Notes: generated from the sequence alone by a model not told the origin. DNA of 64,000 nt from Flavobacterium commune (GCF_001857965.1 NZ_CP017774.1:3787215-3851214); one strand, 5' to 3'. Shown: positions 37,438 to 47,403, numbered from the stretch's first letter. Program-made: numbers and translations.

Positions 37438-38859
37438 TTAATATGGCTTGTCAAAAAGAGCACTAGAAGACAATTTACTGTTACTTGGTAAGATTACTTT
37501 TTTTAGAAAAGAGGCGTCACCTGTAGATTTACACCAATCTAATAAATACTCTCGGTATTGATCTAAAATTTTTGAATGGGATTTAGAATCAGTTAAATTA
37601 TTCATTTCTAAAGGGTCATTTTCAAGATCAAATAACTGTTCTCTATTTTTACCCCAACTGTATAAAACATATTTAAAACGTTTCCCAACAACCGCTCTAC
37701 CACTTGAACCAAAAGCATTCTTACCTTCAAATTTAGTCTCAACAACAATAAAATCTCTATCTAAAGTACTATTTGATATTTCAAAAACCGTTTTTAAACT
37801 TTTTCCGCTTAATTGTCTTGGTACTTCAACACCAGCATATTCACAAATGGTAGGATACAAGTCAAGTCCATTCGAAATCAAAGTAGTATTGACTTGATTG
37901 GTTTTAATTTTTCCTTTATAACTAGCGATAAAAGGCACTTTAACAGACTCTTCAATAAGTGCCGTTTTTTGATTCCATCTGTGTGAAGCATTACCATCAC
38001 CGTGGTCACTTGTAAATAGTATTAAAGTATTTTCTCTAAGATTAAGTTTATAAATAGCATCTAGAATTTTTCCAATTTCCAAATCTACTTTTTCAATCAA
38101 TTTATAATAAGTATATCTATATTGACGCCAGTCTTCTTCTGTATAATTAGCAGTTGGATAAACTTTTTTGTTAGCATCTTGTTCCATTTTAAGAACTTCT
38201 GGAAATGAGTTCCCTTGCTGATAATTTTTAGGTAACTGTGGTGTCTCATATAATGGTACACTCAAAATATTTCCATAAGGTAATGGCTCATTTCTTGCCC
38301 ATTCGCATATATTATGAGGATTATCAAAAGACACCGTCAAAAAAAATGGCTTTTTTGATTCTTTTTTTGCTTTTAAATAATCAATACTTTTTTCAGCTAA
38401 ACCAATGTCTCCCATAGGAGCTATCATATCAAAACCATTACCGGCAACCATACTTGATTCATGTGCGTGCCACTTTCCTCCGTATGCACAATCATAACCT
38501 GCAAGCTGTAGTGCTTTAGCAAGCATCAATTCTTTTTCAGATGATTTTATAATATTATCTCCAACTTCATTCGAATTTACGCCTAAATTATGAGGCATTT
38601 TACCTGTAAAAATGCTTGACCTTGACGGAGTACACAAAGGAAAAGTTACATACGTTTTTTCAAATCGCATACCACTTCTTGCTAACCTGTCTAAATTAGG
38701 AGTTTTTACATCTGCATTACCTGCAACACTCAATGCTTCTGCCTGATGTTGATCCGTCATTATTAATATAATGTTCGGTTTTTCTTTTTTTTGGGCATTA
38801 ACTCCAATAAAAGCTCCAACAAACATTACAAAAAATAATATTTTAAATTTAGTAATCAT
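37438..38859 (-). CDS. S1-family sulfatase (exported)
   Basis: 473 residues with a signal peptide (FKILFFVMFVGAFIGVNAQ). Motifs are PNIILIMTDQHQAEALS, LCTPSRSSIFTGKMPHN (formylglycine Cys), CAYGGKWHAHESS and ILFTSDHGDGNASHRWNQK. The DQHQ start and YGGKWHA form place it in a sulfatase subfamily different from the one at 35874. The pair follows the chondroitin lyase directly: it begins 7 bp after the lyase gene ends. It probably desulfates lyase products. Sulfate position is not assigned. It needs the FGE encoded at 23073. Confidence 0.9.
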   Translation of the reverse strand: MITKFKILFFVMFVGAFIGVNAQKKEKPNIILIMTDQHQAEALSVAGNADVKTPNLDRLARSGMRFEKTYVTFPLCTPSRSSIFTGKMPHNLGVNSNEVGDNIIKSSEKELMLAKALQLAGYDCAYGGKWHAHESSMVAGNGFDMIAPMGDIGLAEKSIDYLKAKKESKKPFFLTVSFDNPHNICEWARNEPLPYGNILSVPLYETPQLPKNYQQGNSFPEVLKMEQDANKKVYPTANYTEEDWRQYRYTYYKLIEKVDLEIGKILDAIYKLNLRENTLILFTSDHGDGNASHRWNQKTALIEESVKVPFIASYKGKIKTNQVNTTLISNGLDLYPTICEYAGVEVPRQLSGKSLKTVFEISNSTLDRDFIVVETKFEGKNAFGSSGRAVVGKRFKYVLYSWGKNREQLFDLENDPLEMNNLTDSKSHSKILDQYREYLLDWCKSTGDASFLKKVILPSNSKLSSSALFDKPY

Positions 38860-38866
38860 AATAAAT

Positions 38867-41800
38867 TTATTTGGTCAAATTAATTTTATTAGAAAATCCA
38901 TGTCTACACTCTATAGTTATTAGTGTATTGTTACCCGCAATCACAATAGATTTGACTACTGAATTAGCTGCAAGTTTCCATTGCCCTTTTAAAGTAATAC
39001 TCAATTCAACAGGCAAGCTATAGCCACTAATTGTCTTATCTTTTACTTCAGAAAAATTAAGATCTGGCTGAACCGCACTTATGGTAACATTTTCTCCTTT
39101 GTTTTTAATCATCAAAAGCGAAGGGACTGAAACACCTTTCAAAATAGAATTATCCAACTCTTTACTCGAATCAAATATTACGAAGCCTGTTGTTGAACTC
39201 TCATTATCTCTTACAATATGAGCCGTGTTATCAGCTCTCAAAATCTGATAGGATTTATCTTTTTCAATTTTATTTTCAAAAGAATTAATATCTTCCTTTT
39301 GAAGACCGGGATAAATAACATACTGATAAGAGGCGTCTTTAGGAGCTTTACCGTGTTCAATCCATGAAGAAGTAAAATTGCCTCTAGTAACGCTAATTCC
39401 TTTGTTTATTGAATTAATCTCTTTTGTTCTTATAGAATAACTATTAATATAAGATTCTTGAGTTTGTCTTCTAATTTCAATTGTATTGGGGGATAAAATA
39501 TAGTATCCATTTTGATAAGCATCAATTAACCATTTTCGGGAATTACCAACTACTTCTATCTTCGATTGATAAGGAAACGTCGAAATGTCTTTCTTTTCAG
39601 ATAAATAAATAGGCATCGAAGTACTACTCAGGAAATTTTGAAATAAGTTTGTTTGTATTGGATTTACAGTGTCAACGCTTGAAATTCCTGTTCCAATACA
39701 AATTAATTTATCTCCAAAAGAAAAAACAGATTTATTAGCCTTAAGTTTTCCTGGAAATCCTATATTTTTTTCTGGTCCATCTGCATTAGAACCTTTTGAT
39801 TCATTTAATTTCATTCCAAAAACACCATTATTATCTAAAATTACTGCTCCTGCAAAAGTCTCCTCAGACCTAAACATTAACAATGGTGTATTAGGCTCTA
39901 ATTCTTTAAACGGAAGATTTACAACTGTTGTTCCCGGATAACGATTCCAATCCCAACCTTCTTGCTTAAAACCACTCGCTTCATCTCCTCCAATATTATT
40001 TATCTGAATACTCCCATTTGCAGGATATCTTCCATATCTATTGGCATCAACATATATCTCTGAGGCCCAAACATATTTACTGTATCCTTTGATAAATGCG
40101 GCCCAATCATTTCTCCTATGAATAGCAGTTGCTGCATAAGTGAGTACATGATACCCCGGCAAAGTATCCTTTCCAACATTATCTATATCTGCAAATAAAG
40201 TAGTATTTAATTTATCGCTTTCGCCCCACAATCTTAAATAAGCAGCTGCCACTTCATTATCTATTTTGGAAGTACCTTCAGGATTTCCTGAACGAGCCAT
40301 TAACAAAAATGAATTTTTCAAGGACTTAATAGAATAGTCTTTTAACGGATGGCGCCCTGCATTTCCAAAACCAAAATCCAACAATTGACTGTACAACCTT
40401 GTTGTCATTAATGCTTTCTTAAAGTTTTTGTGCCCGGCCTCGTTAATTCTAAATTGAGTTCCGGAAAGTGTAAAAATCACAGGAGGTATACTAGTAAAAG
40501 CTCCTAATCCATAAGCTGGATAATGCCCATTGTGATGCCATGAAGTACCATCTATCTTAAACACACCTATTTCGTTGTCCTGAGCCAGAGTTTTTGATAT
40601 ATAATTAGAATAAGCCTCTAATAATGCTGTTTGTTTTTCAACATTATCCGACATAAAAATTAGCATCAAATGATAAAAAGATTGAGTATTAAAATAATCA
40701 ATATTAGCTTCAAATTCTTCTTCTGGTCCCAAAATCTTACCCAAATTAAAAATCCATTGTAGACTATTCCCCACCTCATTTAGTAAACCTGCATTCTTTA
40801 ATGGTTCTTTCATCATATAAAAAGCATCTGTAAGCTCTCGAACATTATACCCTATATGATGTCTGGTACCTCCTGACGCTCCTTCCTGCCAACCTTGATC
40901 TAAAAAATATTGGGATGCAGTAATAAACATTTCTTCTATTTGAGCCTTATTTTCATCAGTGCTTTGAAGGTAATAACTAGCTATTTTCTTTAAAACTTTA
41001 CCAAAATCTTGAATTTCTAAAAAATTTTTCTGATTTACATCTTCTCTATCAAAGTAAACCTGTTCAATTTTAAATGTCAAAGGAGCTCCTAAAACAGTCT
41101 CATTTTTCACCAGATTTAATTTAGCATATTCTTTTTTCGCTTTTAATAAATTATCACTCTTTTCAGTACTTTTATCAAAAGTATCATCAATACGTTGTTT
41201 AATAATCCGTATTTCTTCTTTTTGTAGATTTGAAACTGGTTTTACAAGCATTTCCTGAATGCGTTTCATATCTCGAATCAAAGGCATCCAATGATCTTTT
41301 CCTTCTTCTATATCTTTTTTAATAAAAGGTACCATCACATCTGGATAAGAGTGACGATCATCTTGATATTGAGAAAACACAATATCATCAAAAAACAATT
41401 TCCCTTTGCTCCTAATAGAACTACAACTTACTTTAAAAGTATCATAAGCTATAGCATCTCCTTTTTTGGGCGGATTACCATTCATCTCATAAAAAGGAAC
41501 CCAAATAGTACGCCATCCAGTAAAATTTAATTTGATAGAAAACCAAACTTCTTCTTTACCTTCTTTTTCATAAGAAATTTTAATGATTTCATCCTGAGAT
41601 TTTTCATTATACAAAGACATTACCAAAGTTGGGCTCGCAGGAAAATGATCTCCATATTTCAAAGGGCTATCCTTTTTACTCAATATTCCAAAATTAGAAG
41701 TTTTAAAAAAACTCACTCCTGACCATTCCCATTGTAATGATGATTTCCCAAATTGATGGTGTTTATTACTAATTGATAAACTACTCGACTTATTTTTTTT

Positions 41801-41956
41801 GAAATTGATTATCGAAGATTCACTCTCAAAGGATTCTTTAGCCGGATTACTTTCTTTTAGCTGCGCAAAAGACAAAACCCCTGTTATAAGAGTTATGGCT
41901 GTAATAAACTTTTTAGTCATTTTGATTCTTTTCATTTTTTTTACTATTAATTTCAA
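38867..41956 (-). CDS. Chondroitin ABC lyase-like polysaccharide lyase, family PL8
   Basis: 1029 residues, the size of chondroitin ABC lyases. The signal peptide lies within MTKKFITAITLITGVLSFAQ; the start could be residue 1, 8 or 13. An N-terminal beta-sandwich carbohydrate-binding domain (~40-195, QWEWSGVSFF, FFDDIVFSQ) precedes the alpha-toroid catalytic domain with DGTSWHHNGHYPAYG (His475 and Tyr482, spaced as in the known enzymes) and GFGNAGRHPL (Arg535). A C-terminal beta-sheet domain holds EGWDWNRYPGTTVV. It should cleave chondroitin and dermatan sulfate by beta-elimination, probably in the periplasm or at the surface. It is the second lyase of its operon. Confidence 0.9.
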   Translation of the reverse strand: MKLIVKKMKRIKMTKKFITAITLITGVLSFAQLKESNPAKESFESESSIINFKKNKSSSLSISNKHHQFGKSSLQWEWSGVSFFKTSNFGILSKKDSPLKYGDHFPASPTLVMSLYNEKSQDEIIKISYEKEGKEEVWFSIKLNFTGWRTIWVPFYEMNGNPPKKGDAIAYDTFKVSCSSIRSKGKLFFDDIVFSQYQDDRHSYPDVMVPFIKKDIEEGKDHWMPLIRDMKRIQEMLVKPVSNLQKEEIRIIKQRIDDTFDKSTEKSDNLLKAKKEYAKLNLVKNETVLGAPLTFKIEQVYFDREDVNQKNFLEIQDFGKVLKKIASYYLQSTDENKAQIEEMFITASQYFLDQGWQEGASGGTRHHIGYNVRELTDAFYMMKEPLKNAGLLNEVGNSLQWIFNLGKILGPEEEFEANIDYFNTQSFYHLMLIFMSDNVEKQTALLEAYSNYISKTLAQDNEIGVFKIDGTSWHHNGHYPAYGLGAFTSIPPVIFTLSGTQFRINEAGHKNFKKALMTTRLYSQLLDFGFGNAGRHPLKDYSIKSLKNSFLLMARSGNPEGTSKIDNEVAAAYLRLWGESDKLNTTLFADIDNVGKDTLPGYHVLTYAATAIHRRNDWAAFIKGYSKYVWASEIYVDANRYGRYPANGSIQINNIGGDEASGFKQEGWDWNRYPGTTVVNLPFKELEPNTPLLMFRSEETFAGAVILDNNGVFGMKLNESKGSNADGPEKNIGFPGKLKANKSVFSFGDKLICIGTGISSVDTVNPIQTNLFQNFLSSTSMPIYLSEKKDISTFPYQSKIEVVGNSRKWLIDAYQNGYYILSPNTIEIRRQTQESYINSYSIRTKEINSINKGISVTRGNFTSSWIEHGKAPKDASYQYVIYPGLQKEDINSFENKIEKDKSYQILRADNTAHIVRDNESSTTGFVIFDSSKELDNSILKGVSVPSLLMIKNKGENVTISAVQPDLNFSEVKDKTISGYSLPVELSITLKGQWKLAANSVVKSIVIAGNNTLITIECRHGFSNKINLTK

Positions 41957-42011
41957 TACTAAGCTGGTTCTATTTTTATTACCTAAACTAAAACTTAAAA
42001 TCTATATGTTT

Positions 42012-42056
42012 AAAATTCCTAATCAAAATTTAAAACTTATTTTGATTAGGAATTTT
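42012..42056. repeat. 17-bp perfect inverted repeat between the two PL8 genes
   Basis: AAAATTCCTAATCAAAA pairs perfectly with its reverse complement across an 11-nt loop. It sits between the T9SS lyase gene and the chondroitin ABC lyase gene on one transcript. It may be an attenuator or a processing site; no strong T run follows on the minus strand. Confidence 0.75.
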
Positions 42057-42072
42057 CATGTTTTCTAATCAC

Positions 42073-45000
42073 TTATTTTTTTATAATGGTGTACTGCGCT
42101 ATTTGATTTCCATTTTGAATCACTACAAAATAAGTTCCAACAACCAGATCGCCAACATATAAATTTTGAGGTATAGTAGTAAATGCTATTTCCCTCATTT
42201 TATTTCCGTAAAAATTATACAAACTTATTTTTGCATTTACCGCTAATTCAGTTACACTAACATTTAGAAAATCCTGAACCGGATTTGGATAAACAACAAC
42301 TGGTGTTGATCCATCTAAACCATTACCCGAACAAGTCCCCAAATGATCACCATGATCCAGATGTGATTGAACTGCTGATTTGGCTACACAAATGATTTTT
42401 CCGTTATGACAAATTTGTACTTTATCTGTATTATTACCACAGGATACATCCAAAGTATTAATAGTAATGGAAGCCGATGCATGGCCCCCCCCTGCATAAG
42501 TTATTGTTACGGTATAAGTTCCTGCTTCTGAAACTTCAATAGTAGCTGTTTTCGCTCCCGTATTCCAGCTATATGCCTCAGCCTGATTATCTAAAACCAA
42601 GGCTGTTAGTGTCAATGATGATGGGCCATAACCGATATAGAGTGTGTTTTTCAAATCTACACTTGGATCCATTGCATAAACATCTGGAATTAACAATTGT
42701 ACAGGAGGACATGCTACATTTACATTAACTATTTCTGATGTACTAACCGCATTATCATTATCAGTAGCTTTAGCGGTTATCGAATAATTTCCTGCCAAAA
42801 CATTATCCCATTCAAAACTATACGGTCCAGTTACAACTTCTCCTAACTTATTCGCTTCATTAAAAAATTCAACCTTTGTAATTGTTCCATCTGCATCTGA
42901 TGCATCTGCAGTAAGAATAATTTTTGCAGGAGCATAAAAACTTTTATTTGACAAAGACGAATCTATTGTTACCAGTGGTGCGACAGGCTGCGGATCAATC
43001 ACGGCATTAGTTCCTGAAGAAATACATCCATCGGCATTTTTAGCATATACCGTATAATTACCCGGTGACAGATTCTCAAAAAGACCTGTAGTATTATCAA
43101 ATGTGATTTCATCCAAACTAAAACTCAAATTAACAATTGTACTGCTAACCTGAATACTTCCTGCTTCAGTATACGTTGGCTGTGTAATATCTAAAATGGG
43201 GGCTTCAGGCGTTCCGTTTAACAGTGCACATGGATTTTCTAAAGCCAATTTTATTTCTACCGGAAGTCCATCAGAAGTAGTAAATGCAATTGTTGTAGCT
43301 GTTTCAGTTGCCGAAACAATATTGGCATTAGGATTAGTTTCCAGTAAATTCCATTTATTATTTAATGTTAGTGTGATTACTTTAGGAGAAGAAGGTGAGG
43401 CACCTAAATCAGGATTACTTACTGACAAAACAATTTGAGAATAGTTTTGATTTAAAGACCGATACATAACCAAACAAGGAGTATCATTTGCGTTAACAAA
43501 ACCATTTGTTATGTCTGTATTTGCAGCTGGCAAAGCATAAGCCCAGGTCTTAGAAGTTATATGTTCGATTATTTGTTGGTTAGTGTTATTCTGATAAACT
43601 TTATAAGGTTTGTCCTCTGCTGATTGCATTTGCTGTGCAAAGTTGGTCATTTGAGATGAATTTGTAGCAGGTACACAAACAAACTCATACGAGTCATTTG
43701 CAGGAGCATTTCCATGATCAAGATAAGCCAGATGGTAATTATTTCCACTATTACTTGCGATAGTCTCATCCGATGGATTAACTTGATTTTGATAAGGAGT
43801 AATTTGGTTAGAATTTCTAATTTTTAAAGTTCCGGAATTAGGTAAGATGTAATAACCCGTGTTATAATTATCAATTATCCAGTTAGCCGAAGTCTCTCCA
43901 AATGATTCAGCACTTTGGTTGGTTTTTACCGCTCCATTAACCAAAATATCAGCTGAATTATTATTGAGTCTTTGAAACAAGGTTGTTACAGTCGAATTAA
44001 CATCATCATTATTTTTAATACCATTTGCCAGACAAATAATGTAATTATCAATTGCAAAATAGGTTTTTGTAAACTCAAATGTAGCATTATGAGTTATAGT
44101 TCCATAAGAAATTCCAAACCCTAAATTATTACGCTCTTTAAATTTCATAGCAAACAAACCTGATTGTCCAACAGTATTAGACAAAACATCATTATTGATC
44201 TGATTTAAAGCTAATGAACCTGCAAAGCCATAGGTATTATATTCATCTACACGTTCTCTTTCGGCATGTAACTTATTCCAAGGTAAAACAATCGTTGTTG
44301 TACCCGGATTATAATTCCAGTCCCATCCTATATCACTATATCCATTTCCGGTTGTACTATTTCCTGGATATATAATTTCTAAAGCACCGTAGCTTTGATA
44401 TCTTCCAAATCTATTTTGACCGGCATAAACCTCAGACCCCCATAAAACATCAGACTGTCCTTTCATGGAAGCAATCCAGTTATTTTTTCTATACACTCCT
44501 AAATTACCCGAGTTAAACTGAATGTAACCTTCTTCAAAAGGAGTAATTGTATTGTTGTTGAATTGGCTGTTAACACCATACTTTCTATTGTAAATTCCTA
44601 CCAAAACCGGATCTGCACCACCTAATCCTAAAATTTTACCTCCAGTTATTGCTACATTGGATAATGTTTGTGAGGATAAGGAAGTAGTTTTAATTTGTGG
44701 ATTTCTTCCTGCCAAAGCAAAAGGTTTAACACCTGTGTCATTGCTATACATCGCTTGTGCATAAACGGCATCCCTAAATCTCTGATAAGTAGGTTGATCT
44801 ATTTGAAAATTAGTTCCTTCTAAAGATTTCAATGCAACGGAAATTGTATTAAAGGCATACATATAACCGTCATAACCAACCCCATGATGATATGATAAAC
44901 CATCTTTTTTCAAACCATCTTCCTGACCATAAGTATATATTAAAAAACGATCTAAAAATCTTTTTACCGTTTTTAAATAGCGTATTTTTTCATCATTAGT

Positions 45001-46605
45001 TTTAAACCAATCAGCATAAGCAAACAAGACATCAATATCCAAATACATTATATCAGTAAGAATAGCTCCGTTACTTTGTGTAGTACTAAAATCATAACTT
45101 GAATCAAAAAGATATTTAAATGAATCAGTCTCTATAGAAAGAGTATTCCCAAACAAATCTTTCACATTGTCGGGAAGAAAATTATTCAGAAAAATTGCAG
45201 GACGGGTAAATGTGGGATAATCATAAAAATCAACTGCAGAATAAGCACTCGTTCCGTTATTACAAAACAAGCTTGATATATACCAAACAGTTTTAACTGC
45301 CTTATCGCTAATATTGGTATCGCTTGGATTGAATTTTAAATATCTGGCAAAAATTTTCAAGAAACCAATCTGTGCAGCACTTGTTATAGGATTTCCTGTT
45401 ATAACATTCCCTGAAGCTGTAATATTCAACGCGTTATAATCACTAATTGCAGTATTTAATTGAGCCATTGTTGGAGCAGATGTTCCTAAAATCTGATTAG
45501 ACAAACTCGCACGGATAGCTGCTAAATCATCTATTTCTGAAGTGGTAGCAGCTGTAAGTGGTAAATCGAAATTAAAGACAGGCTTACATACCGGAAGCAT
45601 ATTTATGAATTGTCCATTCACTTTTACATAATCTAAACCAGCCTGACGAACAGGATTCAAATCATCGGCACGAACAAATTGTATCCTAATTTGATCTCCA
45701 TCACTTGATGCAGTAAAAATATGATTTAATGTAAGTGTTCCCACACTACCTGACGAGGTAGTAACTGCAGCAGTTTCTGCTAAAACAACATTATCAGTTA
45801 CATTATAAATCTGCAACTTGAATTTGCAGTAAGAAACTGCGGTTTGCCAATATTTAGTTTCAATTGTAATTTGACCATTTGCAAAAGGGCTTCCAGTCAA
45901 CAAATATTGAATTCCCTGTAAAGCAGGTGTATTGGAAGTTCCTTTAATAAGTACAGCCCCATCATTAAGACCATCTCCATTATCAGCATCAGTTTTAACG
46001 GTAGAAACAGGAGTAGTATCTTCAATTTTGGACCAGGAAAAATCACTTACATCGAAGTTAATCTGCGGTGCCTGCATACTAATAAATTGTCCATTTACTT
46101 TTAAATAGTCTATACCTGCCTGACGAACAGAATTTAAGTCATCGGCACGGACAAATCGAATTATAATTTGGTCACCAACACTTGAAGACGTAAAAGCATA
46201 AGATAATGGAGTTGTGCCTATACCTCCAGTTGTTGTAGTAATCACTGCTGATTCTGCCAAAACAACATTATCGGTTACATTATAGACCTGCATTTTAAAT
46301 TTCAAAAACGAACTCCCTATCTGATAATAATTTAGCTCAAGATTAATTTGTTCACCAACAACAGGACTTCCAGCCAGTTGATATTGAACTCCTTGTAACG
46401 CAGGTGTATTTGCAGCACTTTTTAGCAACATTGCCCCATCGTTAAAACCATCGCCATTATCGGCATCAGTATTAACCACAGTTACGGGAGTAGTATTTTC
46501 AATTTTAGACCAATTAAAATGAGTAATGTCAATTGTAATTTGTCCTTGCATAACGCTTGAAATTAAAATCAAGCAAATGATTAAATGAGTAATTTTAATT
46601 TTCAT
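42073..46605 (-). CDS. Multidomain PL8 lyase with duplicated N-terminal module and T9SS sorting domain
   Basis: 1510 residues. In order: signal peptide (LIICLILISSVMQGQ); two ~150-residue beta-rich repeats (about 23-172 and 178-330, each starting FNWSKIENTTP-like and ending VKVNGQFI); a PL8 alpha-toroid domain (~340-720) with DGLSYHHGVGYDGYMYAF; PL8 beta domains with DIGWDWNYNPGTTTIVLPW; Ig-like modules (~1165-1300, including KVEFFNEANKLGEV); and a C-terminal VVVYPNPVQDFLNVSV sorting domain ending YTIIKK. T9SS proteins go to the cell surface or medium, so this lyase probably starts glycan breakdown outside the cell. It overlaps the preceding small gene by 4 bp. Chondroitin AC or hyaluronate specificity is possible. 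Confidence 0.88.
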   Translation of the reverse strand: MKIKITHLIICLILISSVMQGQITIDITHFNWSKIENTTPVTVVNTDADNGDGFNDGAMLLKSAANTPALQGVQYQLAGSPVVGEQINLELNYYQIGSSFLKFKMQVYNVTDNVVLAESAVITTTTGGIGTTPLSYAFTSSSVGDQIIIRFVRADDLNSVRQAGIDYLKVNGQFISMQAPQINFDVSDFSWSKIEDTTPVSTVKTDADNGDGLNDGAVLIKGTSNTPALQGIQYLLTGSPFANGQITIETKYWQTAVSYCKFKLQIYNVTDNVVLAETAAVTTSSGSVGTLTLNHIFTASSDGDQIRIQFVRADDLNPVRQAGLDYVKVNGQFINMLPVCKPVFNFDLPLTAATTSEIDDLAAIRASLSNQILGTSAPTMAQLNTAISDYNALNITASGNVITGNPITSAAQIGFLKIFARYLKFNPSDTNISDKAVKTVWYISSLFCNNGTSAYSAVDFYDYPTFTRPAIFLNNFLPDNVKDLFGNTLSIETDSFKYLFDSSYDFSTTQSNGAILTDIMYLDIDVLFAYADWFKTNDEKIRYLKTVKRFLDRFLIYTYGQEDGLKKDGLSYHHGVGYDGYMYAFNTISVALKSLEGTNFQIDQPTYQRFRDAVYAQAMYSNDTGVKPFALAGRNPQIKTTSLSSQTLSNVAITGGKILGLGGADPVLVGIYNRKYGVNSQFNNNTITPFEEGYIQFNSGNLGVYRKNNWIASMKGQSDVLWGSEVYAGQNRFGRYQSYGALEIIYPGNSTTGNGYSDIGWDWNYNPGTTTIVLPWNKLHAERERVDEYNTYGFAGSLALNQINNDVLSNTVGQSGLFAMKFKERNNLGFGISYGTITHNATFEFTKTYFAIDNYIICLANGIKNNDDVNSTVTTLFQRLNNNSADILVNGAVKTNQSAESFGETSANWIIDNYNTGYYILPNSGTLKIRNSNQITPYQNQVNPSDETIASNSGNNYHLAYLDHGNAPANDSYEFVCVPATNSSQMTNFAQQMQSAEDKPYKVYQNNTNQQIIEHITSKTWAYALPAANTDITNGFVNANDTPCLVMYRSLNQNYSQIVLSVSNPDLGASPSSPKVITLTLNNKWNLLETNPNANIVSATETATTIAFTTSDGLPVEIKLALENPCALLNGTPEAPILDITQPTYTEAGSIQVSSTIVNLSFSLDEITFDNTTGLFENLSPGNYTVYAKNADGCISSGTNAVIDPQPVAPLVTIDSSLSNKSFYAPAKIILTADASDADGTITKVEFFNEANKLGEVVTGPYSFEWDNVLAGNYSITAKATDNDNAVSTSEIVNVNVACPPVQLLIPDVYAMDPSVDLKNTLYIGYGPSSLTLTALVLDNQAEAYSWNTGAKTATIEVSEAGTYTVTITYAGGGHASASITINTLDVSCGNNTDKVQICHNGKIICVAKSAVQSHLDHGDHLGTCSGNGLDGSTPVVVYPNPVQDFLNVSVTELAVNAKISLYNFYGNKMREIAFTTIPQNLYVGDLVVGTYFVVIQNGNQIAQYTIIKK
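45600..46539 (-). repeat. Tandem duplicated module in the T9SS lyase
   Basis: Two copies of about 155 codons lie head to tail (roughly 46078-46539 and 45600-46077). The single-module gene at 46602-47144 is a third copy. The copies share SKIE(N/D)TTPV, DADNGDG, NDGA, NTPALQG and IRFVRADDLN. Confidence 0.8.
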
Positions 46606-47144
46606 TTCTTGCTTTTTTTGAGTTCAATAAACTGATCATTTATCTTTAAATAATCTAAAGCTACTACTCGTACTATATTTAGATCATCAGCTCGGACAAA
46701 TCGAATAACAATTTTATCTCCTACGCTAGTATCAGTAAACTTATAATCCAAAGAAGCCGTACCTACTACTCCAGTAGAGGTGGTGATTACATCTGTCTCA
46801 GCCAATACAAGATTCTTAGTTAGATCATAAAGCTGCATTTTAAATTTCACATATGATGCTGCATTTTGGTAATATTTCGCTTCAAGGCTAATCTTTTCAC
46901 TATTATGCGGACTTCCCGATAAAGAATATTGTATCCCTTGGAACTCTGGCGTGTTTGCAGTCCCTTTAATAACAATTGCACCATCATTAAGACCGTCTCC
47001 ATTGTTGGCATCATTATTAACAATAATAACTGGGGTTCTATTTTCAATTCTAGACCAATTATATCCGACTTTGTCAATAGTAATTTGTGCTTTAGTAAAA
47101 GTTGTTATCAAAAACAAACAAATTGTGAGATGAGAAATTTTCAT
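46602..47144 (-). CDS. Small secreted protein consisting of one carbohydrate-binding-like module
   Basis: 180 residues: a signal peptide (LTICLFLITTFTKAQ) and one copy of the module duplicated in the next gene (YNWSRIENRTPVIIVNNDAN, GLNDGAIVIKG, NTPEFQGIQYSLSGSP, KIVIRFVRADDLN). It has no catalytic domain or sorting tail and ends in a Lys-rich KKSKK. It is the first gene of the lyase operon and overlaps the lyase gene start (ATGA). The module looks like a beta-sandwich, so a glycan-binding role is likely but unproven. I do not recognise a named CBM family. A free module could act as a soluble or surface glycan-binding protein that helps the lyase. Confidence 0.75.
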   Translation of the reverse strand: MKISHLTICLFLITTFTKAQITIDKVGYNWSRIENRTPVIIVNNDANNGDGLNDGAIVIKGTANTPEFQGIQYSLSGSPHNSEKISLEAKYYQNAASYVKFKMQLYDLTKNLVLAETDVITTSTGVVGTASLDYKFTDTSVGDKIVIRFVRADDLNIVRVVALDYLKINDQFIELKKSKK

Positions 47145-47323
47145 TTTGTGATTTTTGGTTATTTTTTAGTAAATGTTTCTTCAAAATCATTTCAACATTT
47201 AAATTCGAGTTCTAAAATGTTGTACAAACCATTTTATCATTTTTTTAATCTTGTAATTAAGAAAACAAAAGAATCTATTCAAATCAAAATGCTAATCAGA
47301 TTAATTATAAAGGCTTAAGCTAT

Positions 47324-47403
47324 ACAATATTATGAAAACGCTTTTATAAGAACAAGAAAAAAAACAAAATGTTATCGAGCACATAATTATGTTTTCGAGC
47401 ACA
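47324..47403 (-). promoter_or_regulatory. Promoter block and paired operators of the lyase operon
   Basis: TGTTATCGAGCACA (47370-47383) and TGTTTTCGAGCACA (47390-47403) are half-conserved copies of the TGTGCTCGAGCACA operator, 20 bp apart. The block ACAATATTATGAAAACG with AACAAGA (47324-47357) matches that before susC. The rest of the 583-bp gap 47145-47728 is AT-rich with nothing recognisable. Confidence 0.75.

Noticed and set aside
39669-39941. Plus-strand open frames inside the PL8 lyase genes
   Set aside because: They are antisense shadows of long, well-supported genes on the minus strand.
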